Counted from the stretch's first letter, positions 22,866 through 34,310 are shown. The stretch is DNA of 64,000 nucleotides from UBA1479 sp048263775 (GCA_048263775.1 JBLXDU010000004.1:1-64000); one strand, 5' to 3'. Notes: generated from the letters alone by a model not told the origin. Made by a program: numbers and translations.

Positions 22866-24263
22866 TCAGGTGCCGCCGGCGTCATCCGGCGCCGGCAGAC
22901 GGGCCGTACCGCCGTCGGGGATCATCCCCGCGCGCCCGTCCGGAGCGTCGACATGGAGCCCCGCATGCGGCGGCGTGCGCCAGGAATAACCGTCGAACTG
23001 CCCGCAGTTGGAACAGGTCACGGACCATTCCGGAGCCGCGTTGCCGCAACTGGCGCAGACCCAGGCGTTGTCCGGGCCCGCCGTTGCGGCGCGCAGCAGC
23101 CAATCGCGGGCCCGCGCGGGGTTTTCGCCTTCACCCTCCTCGACCGCCGCCAAGAGACGCAGCGCGCGGCCCATATAGCCGTCGTGACCCGTCCCAGCGA
23201 TCACCAGGTCCAGATGTTTGCGCGCTTCGCCCCACAGCGCCGCGTCGGCGGCGGCCTGGGCCAAGGCCAGATGACTTTCCGGATGATCCGGGTTGGCCCG
23301 GGCCAGTTTTTCCATGGCCTTGACCGCCGCCAGCGCGTCATCGGCCCGCCGCGCGTTCAGGTATTCACGGGCAAGATCCGGATGGGGGGCGGTGATCCAG
23401 GCTTTTTCGATCAGGCCGGCGGCCCGCCGATCCTTACCGTCGATGACCAGCAGGTGGGCCAGGCGCACCGACGCCGGCACCAGGTCCGGCGCCAGGTCAT
23501 GGGCTTGGCGCAGGCACTTGAACGCGGCGGCCGGATCGCCGTTGGCCTGGGCCAGCCGCGCCTGTTCGAAGGCCAGCACACCCTTGCGCCGCTCGGCCGT
23601 GGCGCGGTCAACCAGCTTGCGGCGGCCGAGTTCGTCGTTGGTTACACTGGCGTCGAGCCACAAGCCCGACTGGGCCTGCAGGTCGAACAGGGTCCCTGCC
23701 ACCCATTCACTGGCCGGGCGCAGACGGTAGGCGCGGCGTGCGAGATCGAGCGCGCGGTCACGGTCTCCTTTATTGAGCGCCTGCGACAACAGGCCGCGCA
23801 GGCCGAGGAATTCCGTTTCCGGCCGTTCCGACATGGCTTTGAAGAAACCTTCCGCGGCCTTAACGTCGCCGTCGAGCTGCGCCGCCTGGGCCGACAGCAG
23901 CATGGTCAGCGGCGGTTCGTTGAGCAGCACCTCCGCCCGCTTGGAATGTTTGCGGGCCTCCCCCGGGTCGCCGGCGGCGACGGCGACCATGCCGCGGGTC
24001 AGGGCCTCGTAGCCGCGCCGGCGGCGGCGTTCGCGCCAGGCGGCGGCAATGGTGCCCGGCGTGCGGCGCAGGAAAATCCAGCCCCGATAGATCACCGCCG
24101 ACGCCCCCATCAGCAACGCCACGACGGCGATCATCAGGGCGGCCGAGGTTTCGACCTGATAGCCCCGCCATTCGGCCCGGATCGTGCCGGGATTGTCGGT
24201 CAGCCACAGGACCGCGGCGATCAGGACCGCGAGGACGGCGAGGAAGCGGAGGGCGCGGAGCAT
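22866..24263 (-). CDS. hemY: HemY-like TPR membrane protein
   Basis: Inner-membrane protein of 465 aa with two N-terminal helices (about residues 5-22 and 40-60), the HemY-N region (YRGWIFLRRTPGTI...RRGYEALTRGMVAVAAGD) and TPR repeats. The gene closes the hemC-hemD-Mic60-like cluster. Despite the name, this family is not the protoporphyrinogen oxidase; its role in heme metabolism is indirect. Near the C-terminus two CxxC pairs (WVCASCGN and CSNCGQFDGYSW) form a likely zinc ribbon like that of LapB, which is noteworthy. It starts 14 bases after the upstream gene. Confidence 0.85.
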   Translation of the reverse strand: MLRALRFLAVLAVLIAAVLWLTDNPGTIRAEWRGYQVETSAALMIAVVALLMGASAVIYRGWIFLRRTPGTIAAAWRERRRRRGYEALTRGMVAVAAGDPGEARKHSKRAEVLLNEPPLTMLLSAQAAQLDGDVKAAEGFFKAMSERPETEFLGLRGLLSQALNKGDRDRALDLARRAYRLRPASEWVAGTLFDLQAQSGLWLDASVTNDELGRRKLVDRATAERRKGVLAFEQARLAQANGDPAAAFKCLRQAHDLAPDLVPASVRLAHLLVIDGKDRRAAGLIEKAWITAPHPDLAREYLNARRADDALAAVKAMEKLARANPDHPESHLALAQAAADAALWGEARKHLDLVIAGTGHDGYMGRALRLLAAVEEGEGENPARARDWLLRAATAGPDNAWVCASCGNAAPEWSVTCSNCGQFDGYSWRTPPHAGLHVDAPDGRAGMIPDGGTARLPAPDDAGGT

Positions 24264-24277
24264 GGTTTCGTTCCCGT

Positions 24278-25630
24278 TCAGCCGCCGGCCTTGGCCGGGG
24301 CGATCAGAGACAAGGCATGGACGTGCAGATTGGCGACAGCCTTCTCCGCCGCCAGACGCGCCTCGGCAGACCGCAGCCAGGGGGCCACGACCTCAGCCGG
24401 CTTGCCCTTCAGCAGCGTGAGCGCTTCAACCGCCGAGCGCAGATCGCCCGCCGACAGCAGGGCATCGACCCGCGAGACCAAGGCGTCGATGGAATCGTCC
24501 GGCGCCGTGTTGCCGACGCGCCGGATGGTCACGAGAGAAGCCAGCCGTGCCGCCGCCTCGGCGAACCAGCCGTCACCTTCCGCCGCATCGGCCGCGTTGA
24601 CGATGGGGCCGGCCAGAGTCGCGAAGCGGGTGCGCAGCACGGCCAGGGTCGAGACACCAAGATCGGCGTGAGGGGTCAGGGATTCCAGAATCTGGGTAAT
24701 GGCCGGACGGCCGTCGGCAAGCACCTTGAGAGCGTCCAAATCATCGGTGAACGGTCGGCCCTCGCGCACGGCGTCGCGCAGCTGCGCCGTGGCCAGGACG
24801 ATGGCACGGGCCGCCGCACCGTCAAAATCGGCGGCCTTGCCGTCGGTTTCCTGTTCCAGGCGCTTCAGGCGCTCGGCCATGGCGTCGAGCGCCGCCGCGA
24901 CTTTCGGGTCCGGCCCGACGTCGGGGGCCGCCCCCTGGCCCGCGTCGGTCTTGGCCTTTTCGATTTCCTCGATCCGGGCGGCCAAGGCACCGACCTGCCC
25001 ACCACCATGCTCAAGCTCGGCCAAGCGGTCGGACAGCACCTTGAGGGATTCCGCCGCCGCTGCCGTGCTGGCCGGGGCTTCGGCCGCCTTGACCAGATTG
25101 CGGGCCTCGGCCACGGCCTGTTCGACCTCGGTCAGGCGCGTCATCAGGGTCTTCAACTCATCCTGGAACCGGGCGCGTTCCTGTTCCAATTGATGCAGGG
25201 TGCCGGACTTTTCCTGTTCCAAGGCCTGAACGCGGCCGGCCAATTCGTTGATCACGGGGGCCCCGGCATCGGCTGTCGCCAGATGGGGAAACACCTTGAC
25301 CAGATAGGGCGACCACTGCGGCCAGGTGAACGCCGCCGTGCCGACGCAGACACCGATGGCCAGGGTCAGCCAGGCCAGGACGCGCGCCGCACTTGCCGTG
25401 CGCGCCGGCGGCGGGATGAAGGCCGCCGGGGCCTCGGCCTTGGCGGAAGGTTTCGGCTTTTCCGCCGCCGGGGCTGCCGTTGCTTCCGGCGCCTCAGCCT
25501 GGGGCGACGGTGCATCCGTCGCCGGGGCGCCCTGGGAATCCTTCGGCGACGCGGCCGATGGCGATGCCTGAGAGCGGCTCTTGGTCGAGCCGCGCTTGGC
25601 GCTGGCGCGTTTTCGCGGCGGGGTTGTCAT
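24278..25630 (-). CDS. Mic60/mitofilin-like protein (COG4223 type)
   Basis: Protein of 450 aa. A basic and Ala/Pro-rich cytoplasmic start (about 1-85) precedes one transmembrane helix (VLAWLTLAIGVCVGTAAFTW). A long coiled coil with many Glu/Gln/Lys residues (about 130-260) follows, and a C-terminal helical domain carries the LASLVTIRRVG motif of bacterial mitofilins. In alphaproteobacteria this gene sits between hemD and hemY and is the proposed ancestor of mitochondrial Mic60, shaping inner-membrane folds and contacting the outer membrane. Context and architecture agree. Confidence 0.8.
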   Translation of the reverse strand: MTTPPRKRASAKRGSTKSRSQASPSAASPKDSQGAPATDAPSPQAEAPEATAAPAAEKPKPSAKAEAPAAFIPPPARTASAARVLAWLTLAIGVCVGTAAFTWPQWSPYLVKVFPHLATADAGAPVINELAGRVQALEQEKSGTLHQLEQERARFQDELKTLMTRLTEVEQAVAEARNLVKAAEAPASTAAAAESLKVLSDRLAELEHGGGQVGALAARIEEIEKAKTDAGQGAAPDVGPDPKVAAALDAMAERLKRLEQETDGKAADFDGAAARAIVLATAQLRDAVREGRPFTDDLDALKVLADGRPAITQILESLTPHADLGVSTLAVLRTRFATLAGPIVNAADAAEGDGWFAEAAARLASLVTIRRVGNTAPDDSIDALVSRVDALLSAGDLRSAVEALTLLKGKPAEVVAPWLRSAEARLAAEKAVANLHVHALSLIAPAKAGG

Positions 25631-25781
25631 GGTCCGATGGCTCCCATCTGGTCTGCGTCGCTTTGAGATTCGGGCCCGCCGCCGATCCTGTTGGAACCGG
25701 TCCTGTCGGACCGGCGGTCGTTGTCACCCAAGGTACGTTGAGGGGCCGCCCGGCGCAAGGCGCGACGCCCGTTACCGGGCC

Positions 25782-26501
25782 CTATTCTGGGGCCCATTCG
25801 GCGACCGCATCCATCAGGGACGGTTCCGTCGGCCGCACGGCCACGACGACGCGGCGCCATCCCGAACCGGCGCGCGCGGCCACATTGGCGCTGAGGCAGA
25901 AGGCGGTCAGGTTCTCAACGAACCCATCAAGCCCGGCGGCCAAGAGCAAATCGCGGAACAGGGCCGCCGTACGCGGCGAATAGAGCAGAACCGCCGCCGC
26001 GCCGTCGACGATGGCCGTCTGTGCGGCCTGGGGCAGCACCGCCACGGGCCGCGCGTCATACAGCACGCTGCGCCGATAGGTATACCCGACCTTGGCCAGC
26101 ATCCCCGCGAGATCGCCCGCGACCTTGCTGCCCGCGACATGCAGCAGGGCGCCGTCCCCGGGGCGCAATCGTTCCACCGCCAGACGCGCCAGATCATCGA
26201 CATCGCCGCCGGCACTTTCCACGTCCGCGAATCCCAAATCCCGGGCCGCCCGCGCCGTGGCATCGCCGACGGCCAGCACGGGCAGAGGGATATTCGACCC
26301 CGCCTGACGCGCGGCAAGGGCGCGCGCCCCGTTGGCGCTGGTCACCAATAGGGCCTGAATGCCGGTCAGATCGAGCGCCGGGCCCGCCATGAACCGGATC
26401 TCCATAAGCGGCGTGATGATCACCACATGGCCCAGATCCGACAGCCGGGCAGCCGTCGCGGCGGCATCCTGTTCCGGGCGTGTAACAAGAACCCGGGCCA
26501 T
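25782..26501 (-). CDS. hemD: uroporphyrinogen-III synthase
   Basis: Cytosolic enzyme of 239 aa that cyclises hydroxymethylbilane with D-ring inversion. It shows the two alternating alpha/beta domains of HemD, beginning VLVTRPEQDAAATAARL, with LLVTSANGARAL, VGDATARAARDLG and LLYSPRTAALF in the expected order. HemD sequences are poorly conserved, and position three bases after hemC makes the call firm. The Mic60-like gene follows after about 150 bases. Confidence 0.9.
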   Translation of the reverse strand: MARVLVTRPEQDAAATAARLSDLGHVVIITPLMEIRFMAGPALDLTGIQALLVTSANGARALAARQAGSNIPLPVLAVGDATARAARDLGFADVESAGGDVDDLARLAVERLRPGDGALLHVAGSKVAGDLAGMLAKVGYTYRRSVLYDARPVAVLPQAAQTAIVDGAAAVLLYSPRTAALFRDLLLAAGLDGFVENLTAFCLSANVAARAGSGWRRVVVAVRPTEPSLMDAVAEWAPE

Positions 26502-26504
26502 GGA

Positions 26505-27482
26505 TCAGCCTCCCTCGCCGGGACCAGGGTCGTCAAGAAATCCGGGGCCGGCCATGGCTTTCAGCTGCTCACCCAGGTCGCGGCCAAGACGATAGGCATC
26601 CCCGGTCCGGCCGCTGCGCCGGGCGCGGTGAAGGACGCTGCCGTCGCCGCGGGCGACCAGGCCGTCGAGGGTCATTTCGCTGCCGTCGTCCGACAGAACG
26701 GCCAGGCCGCCGATCGGCGTGCGGCAGGATCCGTCGAGAGCTTCGAGCATGGCGCGTTCCGCCGTGACCCGGGCCAGGGTCGGGGCATGATTAATGGCCG
26801 CCAGTAAATCCAGCACCCGGTCGTCACCCGCGCGGCAGGTGATGGCGACCGCCCCCTGGGCGACGGCGGGCAACATATCTTCGGGCGCAATCGCTTGGGT
26901 CACGACCTCGGCCCGGCCCAGACGGTTGAGCCCGGCGCAGGCCAGCAGGGTCGCGTCCGCCTGACCGTCGGCCAGCTTGCCGAGACGCGTCTGCACGTTG
27001 CCGCGGAAGGTCACGCATTTAAGGTCGGGCCGCCAGTGCAGCAGCTGCGCCTGCCGGCGCACGGACGCGGTGCCGATCACCGCGCCATGAGGCAGGCCGG
27101 ACAAGGATTGATGCAAATTCGAAATGAAAGCATCGCGGGGATCTTCCCGTTCCAGCACGGCGGCGATGACAATGCCGTCGGGCATCCAGGTTTCCAGGTC
27201 CTTCATGGAATGGACGGCCAGATCGACGCGATTGTCCAACAGGGCGCGGTCGATTTCCTTGGAAAACAGGCCCTTGCCGCCGATATCGGCCAATGGCCGG
27301 TCGAGCACCAGGTCGCCCGTTGTCTTGAGGTCGACGATCGAGGTCGCCCCCAGCGGCGTCGGCTTGCCGTGGGCGGCCTCGATCAAGTCGCGGGCCGCAT
27401 GGGCCTGGGCCAGCGCCAGCGGGCTGGCGCGGGTGCCGATGCGCAGGAATTTCGGATCGGTCGGGTCGATGGGTTCGGTCAC
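26505..27482 (-). CDS. hemC: hydroxymethylbilane synthase
   Basis: Porphobilinogen deaminase, about 325 aa, joining four porphobilinogens. It starts LRIGTRASPLALAQA after a short leader and has HSMKDLETWMPDG, the RRQAQLLHWRPDL region and DGSCRTPIGG, in which the Cys binds the dipyrromethane cofactor. I use the GTG at 27482 because the frame further upstream (to 27545) would run nearly into the divergent tsaD gene and adds non-conserved residues. First gene of the heme cluster. Confidence 0.92.
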   Translation of the reverse strand: MTEPIDPTDPKFLRIGTRASPLALAQAHAARDLIEAAHGKPTPLGATSIVDLKTTGDLVLDRPLADIGGKGLFSKEIDRALLDNRVDLAVHSMKDLETWMPDGIVIAAVLEREDPRDAFISNLHQSLSGLPHGAVIGTASVRRQAQLLHWRPDLKCVTFRGNVQTRLGKLADGQADATLLACAGLNRLGRAEVVTQAIAPEDMLPAVAQGAVAITCRAGDDRVLDLLAAINHAPTLARVTAERAMLEALDGSCRTPIGGLAVLSDDGSEMTLDGLVARGDGSVLHRARRSGRTGDAYRLGRDLGEQLKAMAGPGFLDDPGPGEGG

Positions 27483-27571
27483 GGGCGAAAAAGCCTTTTG
27501 GTTGTGCGGCGGGCGACAGAGTAAAGTCCCCGGCCATTGCCGCAACCATGAAATTCACCCATGTAGGAAGC

Positions 27572-28630
27572 ATGCGCGTTCTAGGCATTGAAACCAGTTG
27601 TGACGAGACCGCCGCCGCCGTGGTGAGTGACGGGCGCGAAGTGCTGTCCAACGTGGTGCATCAGCAACTGGCCGACCACCAGCCCTTCGCCGGTGTGGTG
27701 CCCGAGGTCGCGGCCCGCGCGCATCTGGATCAGGTCAGCCGCGTCGTGCAGGCGGCGCTCGACCAATCCGGCGGCGGCTGGGACGGCATCAACGCCGTCG
27801 CCGCCACGGCCGGGCCGGGCCTGATCGGCGGCGTCCTGGTCGGCGTGATGACGGGCAAGGCCCTGGCCGCCGCGCGCGGCCTGCCCTTTGTCGCCGTCAA
27901 TCATCTGGAGGCCCATGCTTTGACGGCACGGCTGACCGACGACGTGCAATTCCCCTACCTTCTGCTGCTGGTGTCGGGCGGCCATTGCCAATTGCTGGTG
28001 GTCGAAGGCGTGGGCACCTACCGGCGCCTCGGCACCACCATCGACGACGCCGTGGGCGAAGCCTTCGACAAGACCGCGAAGATGCTGGGCCTGGGCTATC
28101 CCGGCGGCCCCGCCGTTGAGGCGGCAGCCAAGGGCGGCGATGCCGGGCGCTTCGACCTGCCGCGCCCGCTGAAGGGCCGGGACGGCTGTGATTTTTCCTT
28201 TTCCGGGCTGAAGACCCGCGTGCGCATGACGATCGAGGGCCTGCCGCCCGGCCCCATGCAGGATCAAGACATCGCCGATCTTTGCGCCTCGTTCCAGGTC
28301 GCGGTCGCCGACGTGCTGGCCGAACGCACGGGCCGGGCCGTCGACATGTTCCAGGCGGCTCATCCCCGGGGCCGGACCCTGGTCGTCGCCGGCGGTGTCG
28401 CCGCCAACCAAGCGATCCGCACACGATTGCAGGGTCTGGCGGCGGACCGGGGGCTGGATTTCGCCGTGCCCGCCCCGGCGCTGTGCACCGACAACGGCGC
28501 CATGGTCGCCTGGGCCGGGGTCGAACGCTTTCGCCTGGGCCTGACGGACGGGCTCGACTTCCGCCCGCGCCCGCGTTGGCCGCTTGACCCCGATGCGCCC
28601 AAGGCCATCGGTGCCGGGGTCAAGGCATAA
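27572..28630 (+). CDS. tsaD: tRNA threonylcarbamoyl transferase TsaD
   Basis: ASKHA-fold enzyme of about 352 aa that, with TsaB/TsaE, attaches threonylcarbamoyl to A37 of ANN-decoding tRNAs. It begins MRVLGIETSCDETAAAVV; the metal-binding NHLEAHAL (His-x3-His) and late nucleotide motifs VVAGGVAANQAIR and CTDNGAM are present. GTAGGAAG just before the ATG at 27572 supports this start over the one at 27548. It diverges from hemC and is followed by gpsA, a frequent alphaproteobacterial pairing. Confidence 0.95.
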   Translation: MRVLGIETSCDETAAAVVSDGREVLSNVVHQQLADHQPFAGVVPEVAARAHLDQVSRVVQAALDQSGGGWDGINAVAATAGPGLIGGVLVGVMTGKALAAARGLPFVAVNHLEAHALTARLTDDVQFPYLLLLVSGGHCQLLVVEGVGTYRRLGTTIDDAVGEAFDKTAKMLGLGYPGGPAVEAAAKGGDAGRFDLPRPLKGRDGCDFSFSGLKTRVRMTIEGLPPGPMQDQDIADLCASFQVAVADVLAERTGRAVDMFQAAHPRGRTLVVAGGVAANQAIRTRLQGLAADRGLDFAVPAPALCTDNGAMVAWAGVERFRLGLTDGLDFRPRPRWPLDPDAPKAIGAGVKA

Positions 28631-28691
28631 GGAGCAAGAATGCGCCATCTCCCTCTTCCCAGTCCCCGGCCCGGCCTATAAAAGAGTCGCC

Positions 28692-29681
28692 ATGGAACGT
28701 TTCGCCGTCATCGGCGCCGGTGCCTGGGGCACGGCGCTTGCCATTGTCGCCCGTCGGGCGGGACGATCGGTGATCCTGCAAGCCCACGAACCCGATGTGG
28801 CCGCCGAGATCAATTCAAGCCATCAAAACCCCTATCTTCCCGGCGTGACGCTGGACCCGGCCATCGAGGCGACATCGGACATGGCGGCCGCCATCGACGG
28901 CGCCGAAGCGGCGATCCTGGTCGCCCCGGCGCAGTTCATGCGCCCGGTGACCCTGACCATGTCGGCGGCCAAGCCGTTCAAGGCGCCGGTGCTGATCTGC
29001 GCCAAGGGGATCGAGAACGGCAGCTGCAAGCTGATGACCGAGGTCGTCGCCGAAACCCTGCCCGCCGCCCCACAGGCCGTGCTGTCCGGGCCGACCTTCG
29101 CCATCGAGGTGGCCAAGGAAATTCCCTCCGCCGTGACCCTGGCATCCGACGACGGCGAACTGGCGGAACAGTTCATCCAGGCCATCGGCACGCCGCGGTT
29201 CCGCCCCTACCGTTCGGAAGACCCGATCGGTGCCGAGGTCGGCGGAGCGGTAAAGAACATCCTGGCCATTGCCTGCGGGATCGTGCAGGGCCGGGGCATG
29301 GGCGACAACACGCGGGCCGCCCTGATCACCCGTGGCCTGGCCGAAATCGTGCGCTTGGGCTTGGCCAAGGGGGCTCAGGCGGAAACCCTGATGGGCCTGT
29401 GCGGCATCGGTGACCTGACCTTGACCTGCAATGCCCTGCAGTCGCGCAACTTTTCCCTGGGCGTGGCGCTGGGCCAGGGCCGGCCGCTGGCCGAGATTCT
29501 GGGCGAACGCAAGGCCGTGACCGAGGGCGTGTTTTCCGCCCGCGCGGTGATCGAACTGGCCGGGCGGCTTGGCGTCGACATGCCGATCTGCACCGCCGTC
29601 AACGCCATCGTCAATCACGGCAAGGACATCGACCGCATGATCGAAAGTTTGCTTGCCCGCCCGTTTACCAAGGAATTGTGA
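28692..29681 (+). CDS. gpsA: glycerol-3-phosphate dehydrogenase [NAD(P)+]
   Basis: Soluble enzyme of 329 aa reducing dihydroxyacetone phosphate to sn-glycerol-3-phosphate for phospholipids. It starts MERFAVIGAGAWGTALA (GxGxxG). KGIENGS, SGPTFAIEVA, the catalytic Lys in VGGAVKNILAIACG and the substrate-binding NTRAALITRGLAE follow in order. The start at 28692 aligns with the family; the upstream frame is tsaD shadow. It lies 61 bases after tsaD and before the YciI gene in the same direction, so an operon is likely. Confidence 0.95.
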   Translation: MERFAVIGAGAWGTALAIVARRAGRSVILQAHEPDVAAEINSSHQNPYLPGVTLDPAIEATSDMAAAIDGAEAAILVAPAQFMRPVTLTMSAAKPFKAPVLICAKGIENGSCKLMTEVVAETLPAAPQAVLSGPTFAIEVAKEIPSAVTLASDDGELAEQFIQAIGTPRFRPYRSEDPIGAEVGGAVKNILAIACGIVQGRGMGDNTRAALITRGLAEIVRLGLAKGAQAETLMGLCGIGDLTLTCNALQSRNFSLGVALGQGRPLAEILGERKAVTEGVFSARAVIELAGRLGVDMPICTAVNAIVNHGKDIDRMIESLLARPFTKEL

Positions 29682-29754
29682 GCCTGCCGCGCCCCAAACC
29701 CGACACACCCCAGATCCGACACGCCCAAGAAACGTCAGCCAAAAGGAAGGCCCC

Positions 29755-30039
29755 ATGCATTACATCGTGTTCGCCATCGACAAGCCCGGCCATGTCGACA
29801 TGCGCCAGAGCATCCGCCCGGATCACTTGGAATACCTGAAGTCCCAGAAGGACATCATCGTCACCGCCGGCCCCATGCAGTCCGACGACGGTGAAGCCAT
29901 GATCGGCAGCATGCTGGTGATCGACGTGGTCGACCGGGCCGCCGCCGAGGCCTTCGCCAAGGGCGACCCTTATGCCAAAGCGGGCCTGTTCGAAAGCACG
30001 GTCATCAAGCGCTGGAAGCGCACCGTCCCCGCCGATTGA
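29755..30039 (+). CDS. YciI-family protein
   Basis: Small ferredoxin-like-fold protein of 94 aa. It has the YciI core: a His/Asp pair in the RPDHLEYL helix, the TAGPM strand and the GDPYAKAGLFESTVIKRW end. AAAGGAAGG before the ATG fixes the start. YciI proteins act as small hydrolase- or dehalogenase-like enzymes, with few characterised roles. It lies 73 bases after gpsA and 22 before the Rieske gene, following the common tsaD-gpsA-yciI-Rieske order of alphaproteobacteria. Confidence 0.9.
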   Translation: MHYIVFAIDKPGHVDMRQSIRPDHLEYLKSQKDIIVTAGPMQSDDGEAMIGSMLVIDVVDRAAAEAFAKGDPYAKAGLFESTVIKRWKRTVPAD

Positions 30040-30061
30040 TCCCAGCCGAGAGCAACCGGCC

Positions 30062-30391
30062 ATGACCGAACACGCCCTCTGCCCATTGGACGATATTGCC
30101 GACGGCGGCTCGGCCGGGTTCGAGATCGCCGGCAAGCTGGTCATGGCAATCCGCCAGGGTGATCGGGTCTTCGCCTATGTCAATTCCTGCCCCCATGTCG
30201 GCACGCCGCTGGACATGTGGCCGGGGCGGTTTTTGACCCGGGACGGGGAATACATCCTGTGCGCCACGCACGGTGCCTTGTTCCGTATCGAAGACGGCCA
30301 TTGCGTCGCCGGTCCTTGCGTCGGGCGCGGCCTGACGCCGATTGATGCGCAAGTCGTGAACGGCGTTGTAAATATTTTCAATATTGATTGA
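30062..30391 (+). CDS. Rieske [2Fe-2S] ferredoxin-type protein
   Basis: Protein of 109 aa consisting of one Rieske domain. Cluster ligands are visible: CPHVG (Cys-x-His) at about residue 41 and CATHG (Cys-x2-His) at about residue 67, with the expected spacing. No signal peptide or transmembrane helix, so it is cytosolic and resembles NirD/BphF-type carriers. The partner reductase is not nearby. Last gene of the tsaD operon. Confidence 0.9.
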   Translation: MTEHALCPLDDIADGGSAGFEIAGKLVMAIRQGDRVFAYVNSCPHVGTPLDMWPGRFLTRDGEYILCATHGALFRIEDGHCVAGPCVGRGLTPIDAQVVNGVVNIFNID

Positions 30392-30712
30392 CGCCCTTGT
30401 AAATAAAGAAAAATTTCCGCCACGCACTTGCGCGATCCCTAATTTTTCCCTATCCAACGAATCGCCCAACCGACTTCCGGGGCGCTATACCTTGTTCTCG
30501 GGCGAGATTTCGCCATACCATTCGAGACCGCAGGGGGAAACCCGGGGGGGGAACAACCCCGGCTCCGGGGAAACGGCACACGGCACGGCCGGCGCAATCA
30601 GGTTCAAGCAACCGCCGGCCGACGCAGGGAACGAGATCGGGCGGGACGCAGACCAGCCCCGCGCCAAAAAAGCGGCGCTTGCCGCGCGCAATATTGGGAG
30701 GTTTCTACCGTC
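30392..30712. other. intergenic region upstream of acsA
   Basis: About 320 bases with an AT-rich beginning and a G-rich middle (runs of five to eight G near 30530-30550). It ends in GGGAGG eleven bases before the acsA ATG. I see no gene, no clear terminator for the Rieske gene and only weak promoter-like boxes. Confidence 0.5.
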
Positions 30713-32659
<1,947 letters not shown>

Positions 32660-32667
32660 GCACCGAT

Positions 32668-32697
32668 TATCATCCGAACAAGAAAGGCGGGGCCGTT
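32668..32697 (+). repeat. terminator-associated direct repeat, copy 1
   Basis: Thirty bases identical to 34365-34394 except for one position. They comprise TATCATC, GAACAAG and the left arm of the following terminator. The copies sit directly behind acsA and behind the M81 gene. Confidence 0.75.
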
Positions 32698-32713
32698 TGG
32701 TCCCGCCTTTTTT
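32683..32713 (+). terminator. rho-independent terminator of acsA
   Basis: AAAGGCGGG pairs with CCCGCCTTT around a short loop (the inner GGCC/GGT can add pairs), with a T-run. It begins about 24 bases after the stop codon. Confidence 0.85.
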
Positions 32714-32804
32714 CTGCGTCGGGCCGGGTTGGGCTTCTCAGGTCCAGGCAGCCAGCGTAGAAAAGAACAGCGGCGCCCGGCCGCCATGAACAAGGGAGGC
32801 ATCT

Positions 32805-34310
32805 ATGGCCCGCATCGCGATCGGCGGTTTCCTGCATGAAACGCACTGCTTCGTGCCCATGCGAACCGACTATGACTATTACGCCCGGGGCGGCGAGTTC
32901 CCGCCGTTGGCACGGCGCGCGGAAATCATCGAGCGTACCAAAGGCGGGTCGTTCGGCATGTCAGGCTTTCTCGACACCATCGACCCGTCCCATGAGCTTG
33001 TCCCCCTGATCTGGGGCCATGCCGGTGCCGGCGGCTATATCACCGACGATTGCTTCGAGCGCATTGTCGGCGAACTGGTCGGCATGCTGTCCCAAGCCAT
33101 GCCCGTGGACGCGGTGTATCTAGACCTGCACGGCGCCATGTGTTCGGAAACGTTCCCCGACGCGGAAGGCGAGGTGCTCCGCCGCGTGCGGGCCTGCATC
33201 GGCCCGGACGTGCCGCTTGTCATCTCACTCGACTATCACGTCAACCTGACGCAGCAGATGGTCGACAATATCGACGGCGTCGCCATCTATCTGACCTACC
33301 CGCACATCGACCGCCAGCATACCGGCGCGCGGTCGGCGCGGATCCTGATGCGCGTGCTTGAGGAAGGCATCCCCCGGGGCAAGGCCCTGCGTCGCATTCC
33401 GTTTCTGCTGCCGCTGAATTTCCAATGCACCCTGATCGAGCCGACCAAGGCGATCATCGAGGCCTCCGTTGCCGCCGAGGGCGGCGACATTCTGAACCTG
33501 TGTTATGCCGCCGGTTTCCCGCCGTCCGATCTTGACGAATGCGGCCCTGCCATCGTCTGCCATGCCCGCACCCAGGAGGCCGCCGACCGCGCCGCCGACA
33601 TGCTGGAGGCCATGGTGATGGACCGAGAAGCGGATTTCGCCGAACCCCTGATGACACCAGACGAAGCTGTGACCAAGGCCATGGAATTGGCGCAAACAGC
33701 ATCGGCGCCAATCGTCATCGCCGACACCCAGGACAATCCCGGCGCCGGCGGGACCTGCGACACCACGGGCATGCTGGCGGCCCTGGTGCGACACGATGCC
33801 CAGGGGGCCGCCATGTGCGTGATGTGGGATCCGGAGGCAGCCAAAGCCGCGACCGAAGCCGGGGTCGGCGCGACCGTGACCCTGGATCTGGGCGGCAAAC
33901 ATTCGATACCGGGTGACAAGCCGTTCCACGGCACCTTCGAGGTCGCGGCGTTGAGCGACGGCCGGTTCACGACCACGGGACGGAGCATCCCCGGCCGCCG
34001 CATTGACATCGGCCCGGCCGCGGTCCTCAAGATCGGCGGCGTGTCTGTAGTGACCACCAGCAAGCGCATGCAGGCCTACGATCAGGACATCTTCAAACAC
34101 ATCGGCATCGAGCCCACGGAGCAGAAAATCCTGGTTCTGAAAAGCACCTGCCACTTCCGCGCCGATTTCGACCCTATCGCTGCCGCAACCCTGGTTGCCG
34201 TGGCCCCAGGGGCGCATATCGTCGACCCCAGGGAATATCCCTACCGGCATCTGCGCGCGGGCGTTCGTCTGGTCCCCCTGGGGCCTGCGTTCGTGCCCTC
34301 ACCGGCGTAA
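32805..34310 (+). CDS. M81-family metallopeptidase (MlrC/microcystinase C-like)
   Basis: Protein of 501 aa. DUF1485 N-terminal domain (ARIAIGGFLHET, then VDAVYLDLHGAM, LDYHVNLTQQMVDN and PHIDRQHTGARSA, supplying zinc-type His and Asp ligands) precedes the MlrC C-terminal domain (VIADTQDNPGAGGTCDTTG). The family includes MlrC, which cleaves linearised microcystin peptides, but most members have unknown substrates and are found near peptide or amino-acid transporters. No signal peptide, so probably cytosolic. It stands alone between two related terminators. Confidence 0.88.
   Translation: MARIAIGGFLHETHCFVPMRTDYDYYARGGEFPPLARRAEIIERTKGGSFGMSGFLDTIDPSHELVPLIWGHAGAGGYITDDCFERIVGELVGMLSQAMPVDAVYLDLHGAMCSETFPDAEGEVLRRVRACIGPDVPLVISLDYHVNLTQQMVDNIDGVAIYLTYPHIDRQHTGARSARILMRVLEEGIPRGKALRRIPFLLPLNFQCTLIEPTKAIIEASVAAEGGDILNLCYAAGFPPSDLDECGPAIVCHARTQEAADRAADMLEAMVMDREADFAEPLMTPDEAVTKAMELAQTASAPIVIADTQDNPGAGGTCDTTGMLAALVRHDAQGAAMCVMWDPEAAKAATEAGVGATVTLDLGGKHSIPGDKPFHGTFEVAALSDGRFTTTGRSIPGRRIDIGPAAVLKIGGVSVVTTSKRMQAYDQDIFKHIGIEPTEQKILVLKSTCHFRADFDPIAAATLVAVAPGAHIVDPREYPYRHLRAGVRLVPLGPAFVPSPA

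Noticed and set aside
22857..24671. 604-codon frame antisense to the HemY-like gene
   Set aside because: Shadow of the hemY-like and Mic60-like genes; no motif of its own.
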